This document shows, piece by piece, positions 1 to 7,657 of a stretch of DNA of 16,116 bases. The DNA comes from Gammaproteobacteria bacterium (GTDB lineage Bacteria > Pseudomonadota > Gammaproteobacteria > Acidiferrobacterales > SZUA-150). The notes beneath the pieces are model-generated. The model ran no database searches, was not told the DNA's origin, and saw nothing but the letters and a program-made list of their open reading frames with translations. The number at the start of each line of letters is the position of its first letter. Within the stretch, counting starts at the first letter, position 1. The stretch lies in contig JAOUNW010000032.1 in assembly GCA_029880755.1 (NCBI GenBank), forward strand, positions 1 to 16,116. Reading direction: 5' to 3'. A program made the translations under genes and the position numbers.

Positions 1-92
1 GTTTGAGAAAGTTTATCGGTATTCGATAACGCGAAGCCTGGCGTGATAAATATACCAACCAACAGAAATCTGACCAGAAACAGCTTAGACAT
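1..92 (-). CDS. N-terminus of an exported protein downstream of nirJ (partial; NirN or a cytochrome c possible)
   Basis: An ATG on the minus strand at 92 opens 30 codons that stay open to the window edge. The product begins MSKLFLVRFLLVGIFITPG and continues into an Ala-Leu-Ser region, which is a textbook Sec signal peptide: a basic start, a hydrophobic core, then a small-residue cleavage region. It starts only 4 bases after the nirJ stop, and a GGAAGG motif inside the end of nirJ sits about 11 bases before the ATG, so it is very probably part of the nir operon. In other proteobacteria, nirN (a periplasmic cd1-like dihydro-heme d1 binding protein) or a small c-type cytochrome often occupies such a position. 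Nothing in these 30 residues identifies the family, so that naming is only inference from context. The gene is cut by the window, not broken. Confidence 0.7.
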   Translation of the reverse strand, partial: MSKLFLVRFLLVGIFITPGFALSNTDKLSQ

Positions 93-96
93 AAAA

Positions 97-1299
97 TCAG
101 ATAACCTTCCGCTGTCCCCGTCCAACATAGGGCGTCACTTGCAAGCGCTCGCCTTCGCCGTTAAGACCAATCTCCTCATCATCCAGGTAACAAGCCGGAT
201 CTTCCGCCCAGGGATCTCCAGTCAACTGGTATGCTCTAACCCGGGTATTTCCGCCACAGATATCAAGATAACGGCACTGGCTGCAACGGCCCTTAAGTGG
301 GCGCTGTGACAACTTGAGACCAGCCATCAGCGGTTCACTGGTATCCTGCCAGATCTCAGAGAAGGGTCGCTGCCTTACATTACCCAGTTTGTAATGCCAC
401 CAAAAGGTATCCGGATGAACCTCGCCCAGATTGTCTATATTTGCGATATTAACACCGGATGAATTTCCTCCCCATTGCGCCAGTTTGGCGCGCAAATGCT
501 CCACCTGCTCCGGAAAATGCTTCATGGCCCACAATAACAAATAGACGCCATCTGCATCATTATTGCCGGTAACAAATTCCCGTGATTTGCCCTCCAATTC
601 GTAGCGTCTACAGGTATCAAACAATAACTCCATCGCCCGACGTGTAGTTGTCAACACGACATCATCCTTACGGTTCTTGTTGCCCCGTCCCGCATAATTC
701 AGATGGGATAGGTAAAACTTATCAATGGATTCGTCTTCCATTAATTGCAGAACCTGTGGCAACTCCGGCGCATTATCCTGCGTCAGGGTAAAACGCATCC
801 CTACTTTAATACCATTCTCATGACACAGACGTATGCCATTCATGGATGCCTCAAACGCCCCCTGTTTTCGGCGAAAGCGATCGTGGGTATCCTTTATGCC
901 ATCGATGCTAATACCAACATAATCATACCCTACGCTGGCAATACCTTTGATATTTTCCTTATCAATCAATGTGCCATTGGTCGATAGTCCCACGTAAAAT
1001 CCCATGTCCTTGGCTCGATGCGAAATTTCAAAAATGTCGGGCCTCAACAGAGGCTCGCCACCAGATAAAATAAGCACTGGCACCTTGAAGTGTTTTAAGT
1101 CATCCATGACATTAAACACTTCCTCCGTGGAAAGCTCGCCTTCAAAATCCTTGTCAGCAGAAATAGAATAGCAGTGCTTGCATGTCAAATTGCATCGCCT
1201 TATCAGATTCCAGATAACAACAGGCCCAGGTGGCCTACGCTTTTCCCCCAATGGACTGGGTGAAATCAGCTCGCGCATGTATTGTGTGATTCGGAACAT
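97..1299 (-). CDS. nirJ: Heme d1 biosynthesis radical SAM protein NirJ
   Basis: NirJ acts late in heme d1 synthesis. It uses S-adenosylmethionine radical chemistry on didecarboxysiroheme to replace propionate side chains by oxo groups. The 400-residue protein has the radical SAM cluster motif CNLTCKHC (Cys36, Cys40, Cys43) and the SAM-binding GGEPL at about residues 80 to 84. It ends in a C-terminal cysteine-rich SPASM-like region (CSQCRYLDICGG, with a further Cys near PAC) that should carry a second iron-sulfur cluster. Length and motifs are normal for NirJ. The ATG at 1299 is preceded by AAAGG at a usable distance. It lies 27 bases after nirH and 4 bases before the next, partial gene, so it is part of the nir operon. 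Related heme-synthesis radical SAM enzymes (AhbC, AhbD) are the main alternative, but the nirS context and flanking nirDLGH favour NirJ. Confidence 0.95.
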   Translation of the reverse strand: MFRITQYMRELISPSPLGEKRRPPGPVVIWNLIRRCNLTCKHCYSISADKDFEGELSTEEVFNVMDDLKHFKVPVLILSGGEPLLRPDIFEISHRAKDMGFYVGLSTNGTLIDKENIKGIASVGYDYVGISIDGIKDTHDRFRRKQGAFEASMNGIRLCHENGIKVGMRFTLTQDNAPELPQVLQLMEDESIDKFYLSHLNYAGRGNKNRKDDVVLTTTRRAMELLFDTCRRYELEGKSREFVTGNNDADGVYLLLWAMKHFPEQVEHLRAKLAQWGGNSSGVNIANIDNLGEVHPDTFWWHYKLGNVRQRPFSEIWQDTSEPLMAGLKLSQRPLKGRCSQCRYLDICGGNTRVRAYQLTGDPWAEDPACYLDDEEIGLNGEGERLQVTPYVGRGQRKVI

Positions 1300-1326
1300 A
1301 ATTCAGATACCTTTGTCAGTACGCGG

Positions 1327-1845
1327 CTAAGTTAAACGCAGACCGGTTTTCTTTAAAATTCTCTTGCTATACAAAAGCGCATTCCCTCTGTTGTCCTCTC
1401 CGAGCACGTTCTCTATTTCTCTGATCTTTTCCTCAACAGCAGCCGTTGATTTTCCATGAACCATCGCAAACAGATTAAAGGGCCAGGACGGCAAATGCCG
1501 AGGCCGCTGGTAACAATGACTGACGAAATCCAGTTGTCCCACTCGCTCTCCCAGCTCCGTGATTTTCTCATCGGGAACGTCCCATACCGACATGGCATTC
1601 GCTGTATAGCCTAAAGCATAATGATTAGGCACAACACCGATTCGGCGAATAACCCCGTCCTGTATCATTTTCTGCATCCGCGCCATAACCTCGTTCGCCT
1701 CAAGCCCTAACTGCAAGGCAAGATCATGATAGGGCCTTTTTGTGACTGGAAGACCTGCCTGGGTGGCAATAATAATTCTTCTATCAGTCTCATCAATCAC
1801 CTGATCACCATGAGGCATCTGTCTCTTCATTGCGGGCAGGTTCAT
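1327..1845 (-). CDS. nirH: Siroheme decarboxylase subunit NirH
   Basis: This AsnC/Lrp-like protein (172 residues) has an N-terminal winged-helix-like part and a C-terminal alpha/beta domain that in this family forms the siroheme decarboxylase. It takes part in converting siroheme to 12,18-didecarboxysiroheme on the way to heme d1. The family signature CYQRPRHLPSWPFNLFAMVHG-like stretch lies at about residues 111 to 131 and closely matches the same stretch in NirL, so nirH and nirL are paralogues. The ATG overlaps the nirG stop in an ATGA arrangement, which implies translational coupling. A second in-frame ATG five codons later is possible. The Lrp-like fold invites a regulator annotation, but the operon setting argues for the enzyme. 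Confidence 0.92.
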   Translation of the reverse strand: MNLPAMKRQMPHGDQVIDETDRRIIIATQAGLPVTKRPYHDLALQLGLEANEVMARMQKMIQDGVIRRIGVVPNHYALGYTANAMSVWDVPDEKITELGERVGQLDFVSHCYQRPRHLPSWPFNLFAMVHGKSTAAVEEKIREIENVLGEDNRGNALLYSKRILKKTGLRLT

Positions 1846-2285
1846 GCCTCCAGTCTCAACCCTATGAAAAATTCCTGCTCCTTAGGCATATTGAAAACTG
1901 TATAGCCTGCCTGACTTTGTATATGCTCAAGCACATTTCCTACCTGCTCCGGTTTATCTGTAGCAACCACAAACCACATATTAAACTCGTGGTCACGCTC
2001 ATAATTGTGTGCCACTTCAGGAAAACCATTGACAATAGCAGCGACACGATCGAAATCACTCTCCGGAATACTCATCGCCGCCAGCGTAAGTCCACCACCC
2101 ATGCGCTCGGCATGATAAAGAGGACCAAACCGGCTTAACATGCCATCGTTCAATAGGCCCTGGATCCCGGACATAACCTGCTCTTCACTCACGCCCAGAC
2201 GTCCAGCAACCTCCGCGAAGGGATTTTCCGAAACAGGAAATCCCCCTTGAAGCTCATTAATAATCTGGCTTTCTAAAGGACTCAT
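1842..2285 (-). CDS. nirG: Siroheme decarboxylase subunit NirG
   Basis: A 147-residue AsnC/Lrp-fold siroheme decarboxylase subunit of the NirD/NirG type. The characteristic HNYERDHEFNMWFVVAT stretch in the second half parallels HNYEREHRLNLWFVATA in NirD, which shows that nirD and nirG are paralogues. In related NirDL enzymes this segment helps form the active-site pocket that decarboxylates siroheme acetate groups. Its ATG overlaps the nirL stop (ATGA), and its own stop overlaps the nirH ATG in the same way, so three subunits are translationally linked. It probably works as a partner of NirH, as NirD does with NirL; that pairing is inferred from gene order and family knowledge. Confidence 0.92.
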   Translation of the reverse strand: MSPLESQIINELQGGFPVSENPFAEVAGRLGVSEEQVMSGIQGLLNDGMLSRFGPLYHAERMGGGLTLAAMSIPESDFDRVAAIVNGFPEVAHNYERDHEFNMWFVVATDKPEQVGNVLEHIQSQAGYTVFNMPKEQEFFIGLRLEA

Positions 2286-2842
2286 TGATTTCCCACTATC
2301 CGAATTTTTCGGCTGCCATCCGGCACAGCAGATAAAGCGGACTGGTTTCCCTGGTCACGGCAATATACAGCGCCCCGCTGTTTAAATCGCCGGCGACTAA
2401 ACAACACCTCGCAGGGAATACCCTGAATACCGCAGTGATTGATCAACTCTGAGAGATGCTTCAGTACAACCGCTCTGTCCTGACCGTGTATCATGCAATA
2501 CAGATTGTAAGGCCAGTGCGGCAGCGAACGAGTGCGCTGATAACACAGCGTTACAAATTCAAACTGGCCCATACATTTTCCCAACTCCTGTACGCGCTCA
2601 TCAGGCACATCCCACACTACCATGGCATTGGCGCGATAACCCAATTCATGGTGACGCACAACTATGCCAAATCGCTTAATGATTCCGTAATCCTGAAACT
2701 GTCTTATTTTTTCTACAACCTCCTGCTCGCTCATACCGATGCGATCGCCGATCTCCCTATAGGGTCTGGATACAAGCGGAATACCGTCCTGTATTGCTTC
2801 TATCAATTTAATATCCATTTCAGATTTTAAGGTCATAATCAT
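2282..2842 (-). CDS. nirL: Siroheme decarboxylase subunit NirL
   Basis: A 186-residue member of the NirL/NirH branch of the AsnC/Lrp-type siroheme decarboxylases. It begins with a helix-turn-helix-like segment and carries the CYQRTRSLPHWPYNLYCMIHG-like signature in its second half. Its start codon shares a base with the nirD stop (TAATG), and its stop overlaps the nirG start, so translation is likely coupled through the set. An ATG two codons downstream could also serve as the start. It is a little longer than NirH because of a C-terminal tail of roughly 25 residues after the conserved domain. The tail is rich in Arg, Ser and Asn and I recognise no motif in it. Confidence 0.92.
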   Translation of the reverse strand: MIMTLKSEMDIKLIEAIQDGIPLVSRPYREIGDRIGMSEQEVVEKIRQFQDYGIIKRFGIVVRHHELGYRANAMVVWDVPDERVQELGKCMGQFEFVTLCYQRTRSLPHWPYNLYCMIHGQDRAVVLKHLSELINHCGIQGIPCEVLFSRRRFKQRGAVYCRDQGNQSALSAVPDGSRKIRIVGNQ

Positions 2843-3303
2843 TAAGACAACGGATCCTCGAATTTCAGATTAAAACCCAGATCGATGTGATAATCCTCAA
2901 CCATAGGTAAACGTACAACTGTCAGTCCAGTATTCTGCTCGATATCATTAAGAACGCTATCAAGTGACTCGCTGTCCGGCGCGGTCGCTACAAACCATAA
3001 ATTCAACCTATGCTCTCTTTCATAGTTATGATTAACTGCCTCATAGGAGCTCACCAGATCCGCAATGGCCTCCAGCTGATCCACCGGTACTGCCATCGCC
3101 GCCAAAGTGCTCGCCCCTATACGTTTTGGTTTAAACACAGCACCTATCCGGCTAATCGCACCGGACTGATTTAGCTCCTTCAGCCGATCAATCACCTCAT
3201 GTTCTGTGATGCCAAGCTTGGTGGCTATATCGGCATACGGCGCAGCACTTAGAGGAAAATCTCTCTGGAATTCGTTCAGCAGGCGTTTGTTGATTTCGTT
3301 CAT
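2842..3303 (-). CDS. nirD: Siroheme decarboxylase subunit NirD
   Basis: A 153-residue AsnC/Lrp-fold protein of the NirD/NirG branch, with the conserved NYEREHRLNLWFV stretch near residues 93 to 105 and an N-terminal winged-helix-like part (FPLSAAPYADIATKLGITEHEV). With NirL it should form the siroheme decarboxylase that removes two acetate carboxyl groups from siroheme during heme d1 synthesis. It starts 12 bases after the nirF stop and ends by sharing a base with the nirL start. The order nirF-nirD-nirL-nirG-nirH-nirJ is the same as in pseudomonads, which supports all these assignments together. Confidence 0.93.
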   Translation of the reverse strand: MNEINKRLLNEFQRDFPLSAAPYADIATKLGITEHEVIDRLKELNQSGAISRIGAVFKPKRIGASTLAAMAVPVDQLEAIADLVSSYEAVNHNYEREHRLNLWFVATAPDSESLDSVLNDIEQNTGLTVVRLPMVEDYHIDLGFNLKFEDPLS

Positions 3304-3315
3304 GTTATCTGCTGC

Positions 3316-4539
3316 CTATAGACCAATATGATTGGCGCGCGAGGTAAAGAAAATACCGCTAGGCTTATCCGCATCAAGACTGGAAATGCGCGCGAAGGTT
3401 TCCGTATCAAAAATATCCAGACGATCATCGTCCCGTACGGATATCCATACACGCTCCCCTCTTGGTGTGAACTCCATATGCAACACAGCCTTCCCGGGTT
3501 TCAGTGTTTTAATGATTTTTCGGGTTGGGACGTCGATTACCTGCACTGTATCGTTATTTGGATGAGCAAAATTTACCCAGACCTGACGTCCGTCCGGGCG
3601 CGCCATAACAAACACCGGCTGTCCATGCACCGGGATACGGTCAACCTGTTTCCAGGTCTGTTTGTCCAGCACCAGCACATCGTTCCGGCCGATTCCTGGT
3701 ACAAAGGCATAATTGTCAGCGATTGCCCAGCCCTCCAGGTGCGGCATCTTATAAACCGGCATTTTGATTTCGCCGCGGCCGTAATTGTTTAATATACGTT
3801 TTACACCCTGCTCGGGACGCCATAGATCAAGCATAGCCATGCCGTCTTCACCAAATAAACCGGCAATGTAATAACGTCCGTCACTGGTAATCAACGCATC
3901 ATAGGGCAGCTTGCCAACGTTTTTGTATTTGGTAACAACTGGATTAGCAGGCTTGTTCATATCGGCAATCCAGATTTCCCCTGCATCATAAAGAGAAAAA
4001 ATAAAGCGTTTTCCCGGTGCCTCGACCAGACCAACTACTTTGGAGCTATTTTTGTTACCGTAAGCCGCTGGTATTTCCGCTATCAATTCCAGGCTGTCCG
4101 ATGAGAATACATTAACGCCTCCGGGCGTATAATTCGATACAGCGATCAATGTGCCATCCTGCGATATGGCCCCACCAATACTATTACCCGCCTGGATCAC
4201 ACGTTTGGCGATACGCCCGGCCAACATATCAATTTTGGTCAAACCACCATCGCGACCAAAAACAAAGGCAAAACGCTGATCACGGGAGTAAACCACCGAG
4301 GCATGAGATAAGTCCCCCAGCCCCTCCACACGGGTTATTTCTCGTCCCCGGGTGGTCTCCACTATCTTTACATTACCGGACGCCCGCTCAATAACAACAC
4401 CCAGATCACCCGTACCTCTGACCACGGGACACGAATCATGCTTACCATGCCCATAAGAGCAACCAGTAACCGCGATACCTGCAAGCACCATCAGCGATAT
4501 CAATACAATGTATTTTGTGTACCCGCAATCAAGGCGCAT
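3316..4539 (-). CDS. nirF: Heme d1 biosynthesis protein NirF, predicted lipoprotein
   Basis: NirF is a periplasmic beta-propeller protein that binds the heme d1 precursor and takes part in its late maturation, reported for homologues as dihydro-heme d1 dehydrogenation. The 407-residue product has an N-terminal hydrophobic segment ending in a lipobox-like VTGC (Cys27), so it is probably a membrane-anchored lipoprotein. The rest is a series of WD40/YVTN-like blades related to the d1 domain of NirS (for example VWVNFAHPNNDTVQVID and VLHMEFTPRGERVWISV). The ATG at 4539 has an ideal AGGAG six bases upstream and overlaps the end of nirC by 11 bases. Length and signal type are normal for NirF. Confidence 0.95.
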   Translation of the reverse strand: MRLDCGYTKYIVLISLMVLAGIAVTGCSYGHGKHDSCPVVRGTGDLGVVIERASGNVKIVETTRGREITRVEGLGDLSHASVVYSRDQRFAFVFGRDGGLTKIDMLAGRIAKRVIQAGNSIGGAISQDGTLIAVSNYTPGGVNVFSSDSLELIAEIPAAYGNKNSSKVVGLVEAPGKRFIFSLYDAGEIWIADMNKPANPVVTKYKNVGKLPYDALITSDGRYYIAGLFGEDGMAMLDLWRPEQGVKRILNNYGRGEIKMPVYKMPHLEGWAIADNYAFVPGIGRNDVLVLDKQTWKQVDRIPVHGQPVFVMARPDGRQVWVNFAHPNNDTVQVIDVPTRKIIKTLKPGKAVLHMEFTPRGERVWISVRDDDRLDIFDTETFARISSLDADKPSGIFFTSRANHIGL

Positions 4540-4891
4540 CTGTTACTCCTTGTAACAACTGATTTACCAGCCAGCTGACCTCGGCCGGGCTTAGTAGTGT
4601 TTTCCAAGGCGGCATGGGCGTACCGGGGACACCGTCCGAAACAATACGTTCCAATGCGACGGCAGGCTTGCCCGCCAGATCTTCCGGTAATAAGGACGGT
4701 CCCAGCCCGCCTTTCAGGGTCATGCCATGGCAGGATCCACAGTCGTGTTTGAGAAGATGTAGCAACGCAGACTGACGTTCTGCGGGAAGTTCCCCGGCCT
4801 TGGCAATAGTAGATGAGAACCCGATTAACACTATAATTGTAACGCTAAGCCTTGCACGCTTTCTGGCCATCTTCATATTGGATACCACCAT
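4529..4891 (-). CDS. nirC: Periplasmic c-type cytochrome NirC
   Basis: A small monoheme cytochrome c of about 115 to 120 residues. It has a Sec signal peptide (basic MARKRAR followed by a hydrophobic core and an Ala-Lys-Ala cleavage region), one heme c motif CGSCH (Cys51, Cys54, His55) and a likely axial Met in GTPMPPW (Met93). NirC homologues serve as electron carriers to NirS or in heme d1 maturation. The start is uncertain: ATGs at 4891, 4876 and 4870 are all in frame. The first follows GGGGT at a good distance and overlaps nirE by 47 bases; the latter two give a more compact signal peptide. The gene's end overlaps nirF. No separate nirM-type cytochrome c551 is visible, so NirC is the only small electron carrier in the window. 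Confidence 0.88.
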   Translation of the reverse strand: MVVSNMKMARKRARLSVTIIVLIGFSSTIAKAGELPAERQSALLHLLKHDCGSCHGMTLKGGLGPSLLPEDLAGKPAVALERIVSDGVPGTPMPPWKTLLSPAEVSWLVNQLLQGVTDAP

Positions 4892-5639
4892 TGCAGACCC
4901 CGAACCAGCTCAATTCTCTTTCCAAATGCACGACTTGTCCAATCACTATCAGTGCGGGTGATTCTACAATGTTGGTGCTGGCGCAAGCGGTCAATTCATC
5001 GACACGCGTAATCAGGCAGCGCTGCTGTGGCGTAGTGCCTTTTTCGATAATAGCTGCCGGGGTATCCCCTGGCAGGCCGGCCCCGACAAGCCCGGAGCTG
5101 ACCTGCTCCAGGTTTGACAAAGCCATATAGAAAACAAGCGTGGTTGAATCATTCGCCAAGCGCTTCCAATCCAGATTCAGGGGGTCGTCGGCGGAACAAT
5201 GGCCAGCAATCAGATGGGCACTATTGGCCATACCACGGTGGGTCAGCGGGATGCCTGCATAAGTTAAGCAGGCAGTAGCAGCAGTTATGCCGGGAACAAC
5301 TTCAAAATCTATGTTATGCCGACTCAGATATACTGCTTCTTCACTGCCCCGGCCAAATACAAACGGGTCGCCACCCTTCAAACGAACCACACTATGGCCC
5401 TTACGAGCCAGATTTACCAAAAGGGAATTAATGCTGTCCTGATCCAGATGATGGGCACCCGGTGCCTTTCCGGCATAAATGCGCTTTGTCCCAGCGGGTA
5501 TAAGCGCCAACACTCCAGGGGAAATCAGACGATCATAGACAATAACTTCGGCTTCTTGAATCAGGCGTAAAGCCTTAACGGTAAGAAGATCCGGATCACC
5601 CGGTCCTGCCCCTACCAGAAATACCTTGGCACTTATCAC
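4845..5639 (-). CDS. nirE: Uroporphyrinogen III C-methyltransferase (SUMT) NirE
   Basis: This enzyme transfers two methyl groups from S-adenosylmethionine to uroporphyrinogen III, giving precorrin-2, the entry point to siroheme and heme d1. Family motifs are clear: VGAGPGDPDLLTVKAL at the N-terminus, then VYDRLIS, GGDPFVFGRGSEE and GIPLTHRG. The reading frame can be extended to a TTG at 5675, but that would lie inside a perfect hairpin. I prefer the GTG at 5639 (264 residues), which has GGGGT eight bases upstream and begins directly at the conserved SAM-binding strand. There is no CysG-like dehydrogenase/ferrochelatase domain, so it is a stand-alone SUMT. Its place between nirS and nirC makes NirE more apt than CobA or CysG. 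Confidence 0.93.
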   Translation of the reverse strand: MISAKVFLVGAGPGDPDLLTVKALRLIQEAEVIVYDRLISPGVLALIPAGTKRIYAGKAPGAHHLDQDSINSLLVNLARKGHSVVRLKGGDPFVFGRGSEEAVYLSRHNIDFEVVPGITAATACLTYAGIPLTHRGMANSAHLIAGHCSADDPLNLDWKRLANDSTTLVFYMALSNLEQVSSGLVGAGLPGDTPAAIIEKGTTPQQRCLITRVDELTACASTNIVESPALIVIGQVVHLERELSWFGVCNGGIQYEDGQKACKA

Positions 5640-5674
5640 GCAAGCTACCCCAATTATCTGCTGGTTGTTATGCA

Positions 5675-5709
5675 ATAGCCGGGAGCACTACTAATTCTCT
5701 CCCGGCTAT
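5675..5709 (-). other. Perfect hairpin in the nirS-nirE intergenic region
   Basis: An 11-bp perfect inverted repeat (ATAGCCGGGAG at 5675 to 5685, CTCCCGGCTAT at 5699 to 5709) encloses a 13-nt loop and lies 23 nt after the nirS stop. There is no run of T after it on the transcribed strand, so it is not a classic intrinsic terminator. A 3' stabiliser or processing hairpin that lets nirS mRNA exceed the biogenesis genes is likelier. This role is inferred. Confidence 0.75.
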
Positions 5710-5732
5710 GCGCCTGCAACAACTTTTAGCTT

Positions 5733-7469
5733 CTAGTAAACGTCGTGTTGGGTGTTATACACGTTGAATTTACCAGTGGGTGTAGCCAGACGTTTATCCC
5801 TAATAACTTTCTTCAGCTTGCGGGTCTTATCGTCAACTACCACAATCGCGGATTCCTGTTTAATGCCGCTCCAGACAGAGAACCACACCTCGTCACCCTT
5901 CTTGTTGTATTCAGGTTGTACCACGCGTTTTGGTCCTTCACCCAAACCTGACCATTTCGCAATCGGCAGTACCTCAAATCCCTTCTCCAGATTATTGATA
6001 TCAAATACTGCCACTGACTGGCTCATGGCCTCGTTAGGATTCAGTGCCGTATCAACCCAGAGGTTGCTGGATGTGGGATGTGTCTTGATAAACAGGTTAC
6101 CGCCGCCCTGGCCCTTTAAGGTTCTAACCACTTTCCAAGCATTCTTGCCATGGTTCTTTGGATCAGTACCGATCAAGGAAATGGTCTCATCGCCCAGGTG
6201 ACCTGTCGCCCATACTGGTCCAAATTTCGGATCAACAAAGTTCGCTCCGCGGCCTGGATGAGGGATCTGTCCTACATCCACCAGTTTCACCAACTTATCC
6301 TCTTGGGAATCGATGACGGCGATCTTGTTGGACTTGTTAGCCGCAACCAGGAAATAACGCTGGGTAGAATCCCAACCGCCATCGTGGAGGAAGCGGGCAG
6401 CACCAATGGTGGTCACTTTCAGGTTATCGATATCGCTATAGTTAACCATCAATACCTGGCCGGTTTCCTTCACATTCACAACAAATTCGGGGTGAGCATG
6501 GGATGCCACAATGGAAGCGACCCGGGGTTCAGGATGATAGTCCTGGGTATCCACTGTCATGCCACGTGTAGCCACGATCTTCTTGGGCTCCAGCGAATAG
6601 CCGTCCATGATGACATACTGCGGCGGCCAGTAAGAACCGGCGATGGCGTACTTATCCTCATAACCCTTGTACTTGGATGTCTCAACAGAGCGCGCCTCCA
6701 TACCAATTTTAATTTCGGCGACTGTCTTTGGTTCTTTCATCCACATATCAATGAGGTTGATCTTGGCATCGCGACCAACGGTGTAAAGATAACGGCCAGA
6801 GTATGAAATACGGGAGATATGCACGGCATAACCTGTATTAATGACACTGACGATCTTTTTACTGTCGCCATCAATCAATGCTACCTTGCCAGCATCACGC
6901 AAAGTCACCGCAAAGACATTTTCCAGATTCAGTTTGTTCAGCTTCTTTTTGGGGCGTTTATTGACCGGCACGTGAATCTTCCAGCTCGCTTTCATTTCCT
7001 TCATGCCATATTCCGGTGGCTGCGGCGGCTCATGCTGGAGAAAACGGGCCATGATGTCGATATCTTTTACGCTCAGATCTCCGGAAGTACCCCAGTTAGG
7101 CATGCCTGCCGGTGAACCATAATTGATGAAGGTCTTCAGGAACGCGGTACCACGTTGTTTTGTAATATCCGGAGTTAATGGCTTTCCGGTTGCACCCTTG
7201 CGTAATACACCATGACAGCCTGCGCAGCGCTCAAAATAAATCTGCTTGGCCCGAGCGAACTCATCCTTGCTAAGCGCGGGAGCCTCCGGCGTAACGGACT
7301 CCTTGGCCTCACCGGGTTTAATAGGAACCGGAGCGCCCTTGTAGCGCATCTCCGATTCAGGCGTGCCCGGGTGCTCGGAAGATTTGGCAGCAAATGCGGT
7401 ACCTGAAATAAACCCCGCCGCAACAAACGCCGTTAAAGAAACTACTTGCCAGAAAGTGCCTCGTTTCAT
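5733..7469 (-). CDS. nirS: Cytochrome cd1 nitrite reductase NirS
   Basis: NirS is the periplasmic enzyme that reduces nitrite to nitric oxide. The 578-residue protein has a Sec signal peptide (cleavage near TAFAA, about residue 28). A cytochrome c domain follows with CAGCH (Cys82, Cys85, His86) and a Met in GMPNWG (Met123) as possible axial ligand. The eight-bladed d1 propeller carries His217 in GYAVHISRIS, the probable heme d1 ligand, and two substrate-side histidines in ASHAHPEF (His324/326) and FLHDGGWD (His362). The C-terminus TPTGKFNVYNTQHDVY is the family hallmark. The start ATG follows GGAG at eight bases. An FNR-type box and a good -10 element lie upstream. The gene is complete and all key residues are present. 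Confidence 0.98.
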   Translation of the reverse strand: MKRGTFWQVVSLTAFVAAGFISGTAFAAKSSEHPGTPESEMRYKGAPVPIKPGEAKESVTPEAPALSKDEFARAKQIYFERCAGCHGVLRKGATGKPLTPDITKQRGTAFLKTFINYGSPAGMPNWGTSGDLSVKDIDIMARFLQHEPPQPPEYGMKEMKASWKIHVPVNKRPKKKLNKLNLENVFAVTLRDAGKVALIDGDSKKIVSVINTGYAVHISRISYSGRYLYTVGRDAKINLIDMWMKEPKTVAEIKIGMEARSVETSKYKGYEDKYAIAGSYWPPQYVIMDGYSLEPKKIVATRGMTVDTQDYHPEPRVASIVASHAHPEFVVNVKETGQVLMVNYSDIDNLKVTTIGAARFLHDGGWDSTQRYFLVAANKSNKIAVIDSQEDKLVKLVDVGQIPHPGRGANFVDPKFGPVWATGHLGDETISLIGTDPKNHGKNAWKVVRTLKGQGGGNLFIKTHPTSSNLWVDTALNPNEAMSQSVAVFDINNLEKGFEVLPIAKWSGLGEGPKRVVQPEYNKKGDEVWFSVWSGIKQESAIVVVDDKTRKLKKVIRDKRLATPTGKFNVYNTQHDVY

Positions 7470-7504
7470 TTTTCTAACTCCAGAGTGATTTTTGGATTTT
7501 TAAC

Positions 7505-7554
7505 TGGGCCTATGATAGTGGAACGGGAAAGCCCTAAACATTGATCTAAATCAA
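7505..7554 (-). promoter_or_regulatory. FNR/ANR/Dnr-dependent promoter of nirS
   Basis: The perfect palindrome TTGATCTAAATCAA (7541 to 7554) matches the FNR/Dnr consensus TTGAT-N4-ATCAA. On the minus strand a TATCAT hexamer (7517 to 7512; five of six to TATAAT) follows at the distance expected if the box is centred near -41.5 and transcription starts near 7505. This is the layout of a class II FNR-activated promoter, so nirS should be induced under low oxygen and/or NO. Which regulator binds cannot be told from the sequence. Confidence 0.88.
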
Positions 7555-7565
7555 GCAGACCGGGA

Positions 7566-7606
7566 TTAAGGGTATTTCCTGTTTGACCAACAAATACCTG
7601 ACTTAA
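7566..7606 (-). other. Imperfect hairpin between nirI and the nirS promoter
   Basis: GGTATTT (7571 to 7577) pairs with AAATACC (7592 to 7598) across a 14-nt loop. Outside a 3-nt bulge, TTAAG (7566 to 7570) pairs with CTTAA (7602 to 7606), giving about 12 pairs in all. It lies just after the nirI stop and before the nirS FNR box, where a terminator or attenuator for the nirI transcript would sit. No U-run follows, so termination is uncertain. Confidence 0.4.
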
Positions 7607-7657
7607 ACAGTTGAAACAACTAACAATCAAAAAGTTACGCGGAACAATGAAACAGGG

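Noticed and set aside
2441..2460. TTGATCAA-like palindrome within nirL as an FNR site
   Set aside because: The half-sites lack the four-base spacer of the FNR consensus, and it lies inside a coding region with no gene start nearby.
1327..3303. Four AsnC/Lrp-type transcription regulators in a row
   Set aside because: The folds are Lrp-like, but the order nirD-nirL-nirG-nirH, the CYQR and NYERE/DH signatures and the nirS context identify siroheme decarboxylase subunits.
4845..5675. nirE starting at the TTG at 5675
   Set aside because: That start would lie in the arm of a perfect hairpin and adds 12 unconserved residues; the GTG at 5639 fits the family start and has a better ribosome site.
6150..6806. 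A 218-codon plus-strand open frame inside nirS
   Set aside because: It lies wholly opposite nirS, has no recognisable domain, and is one of several antisense frames produced by the coding bias of the real gene.
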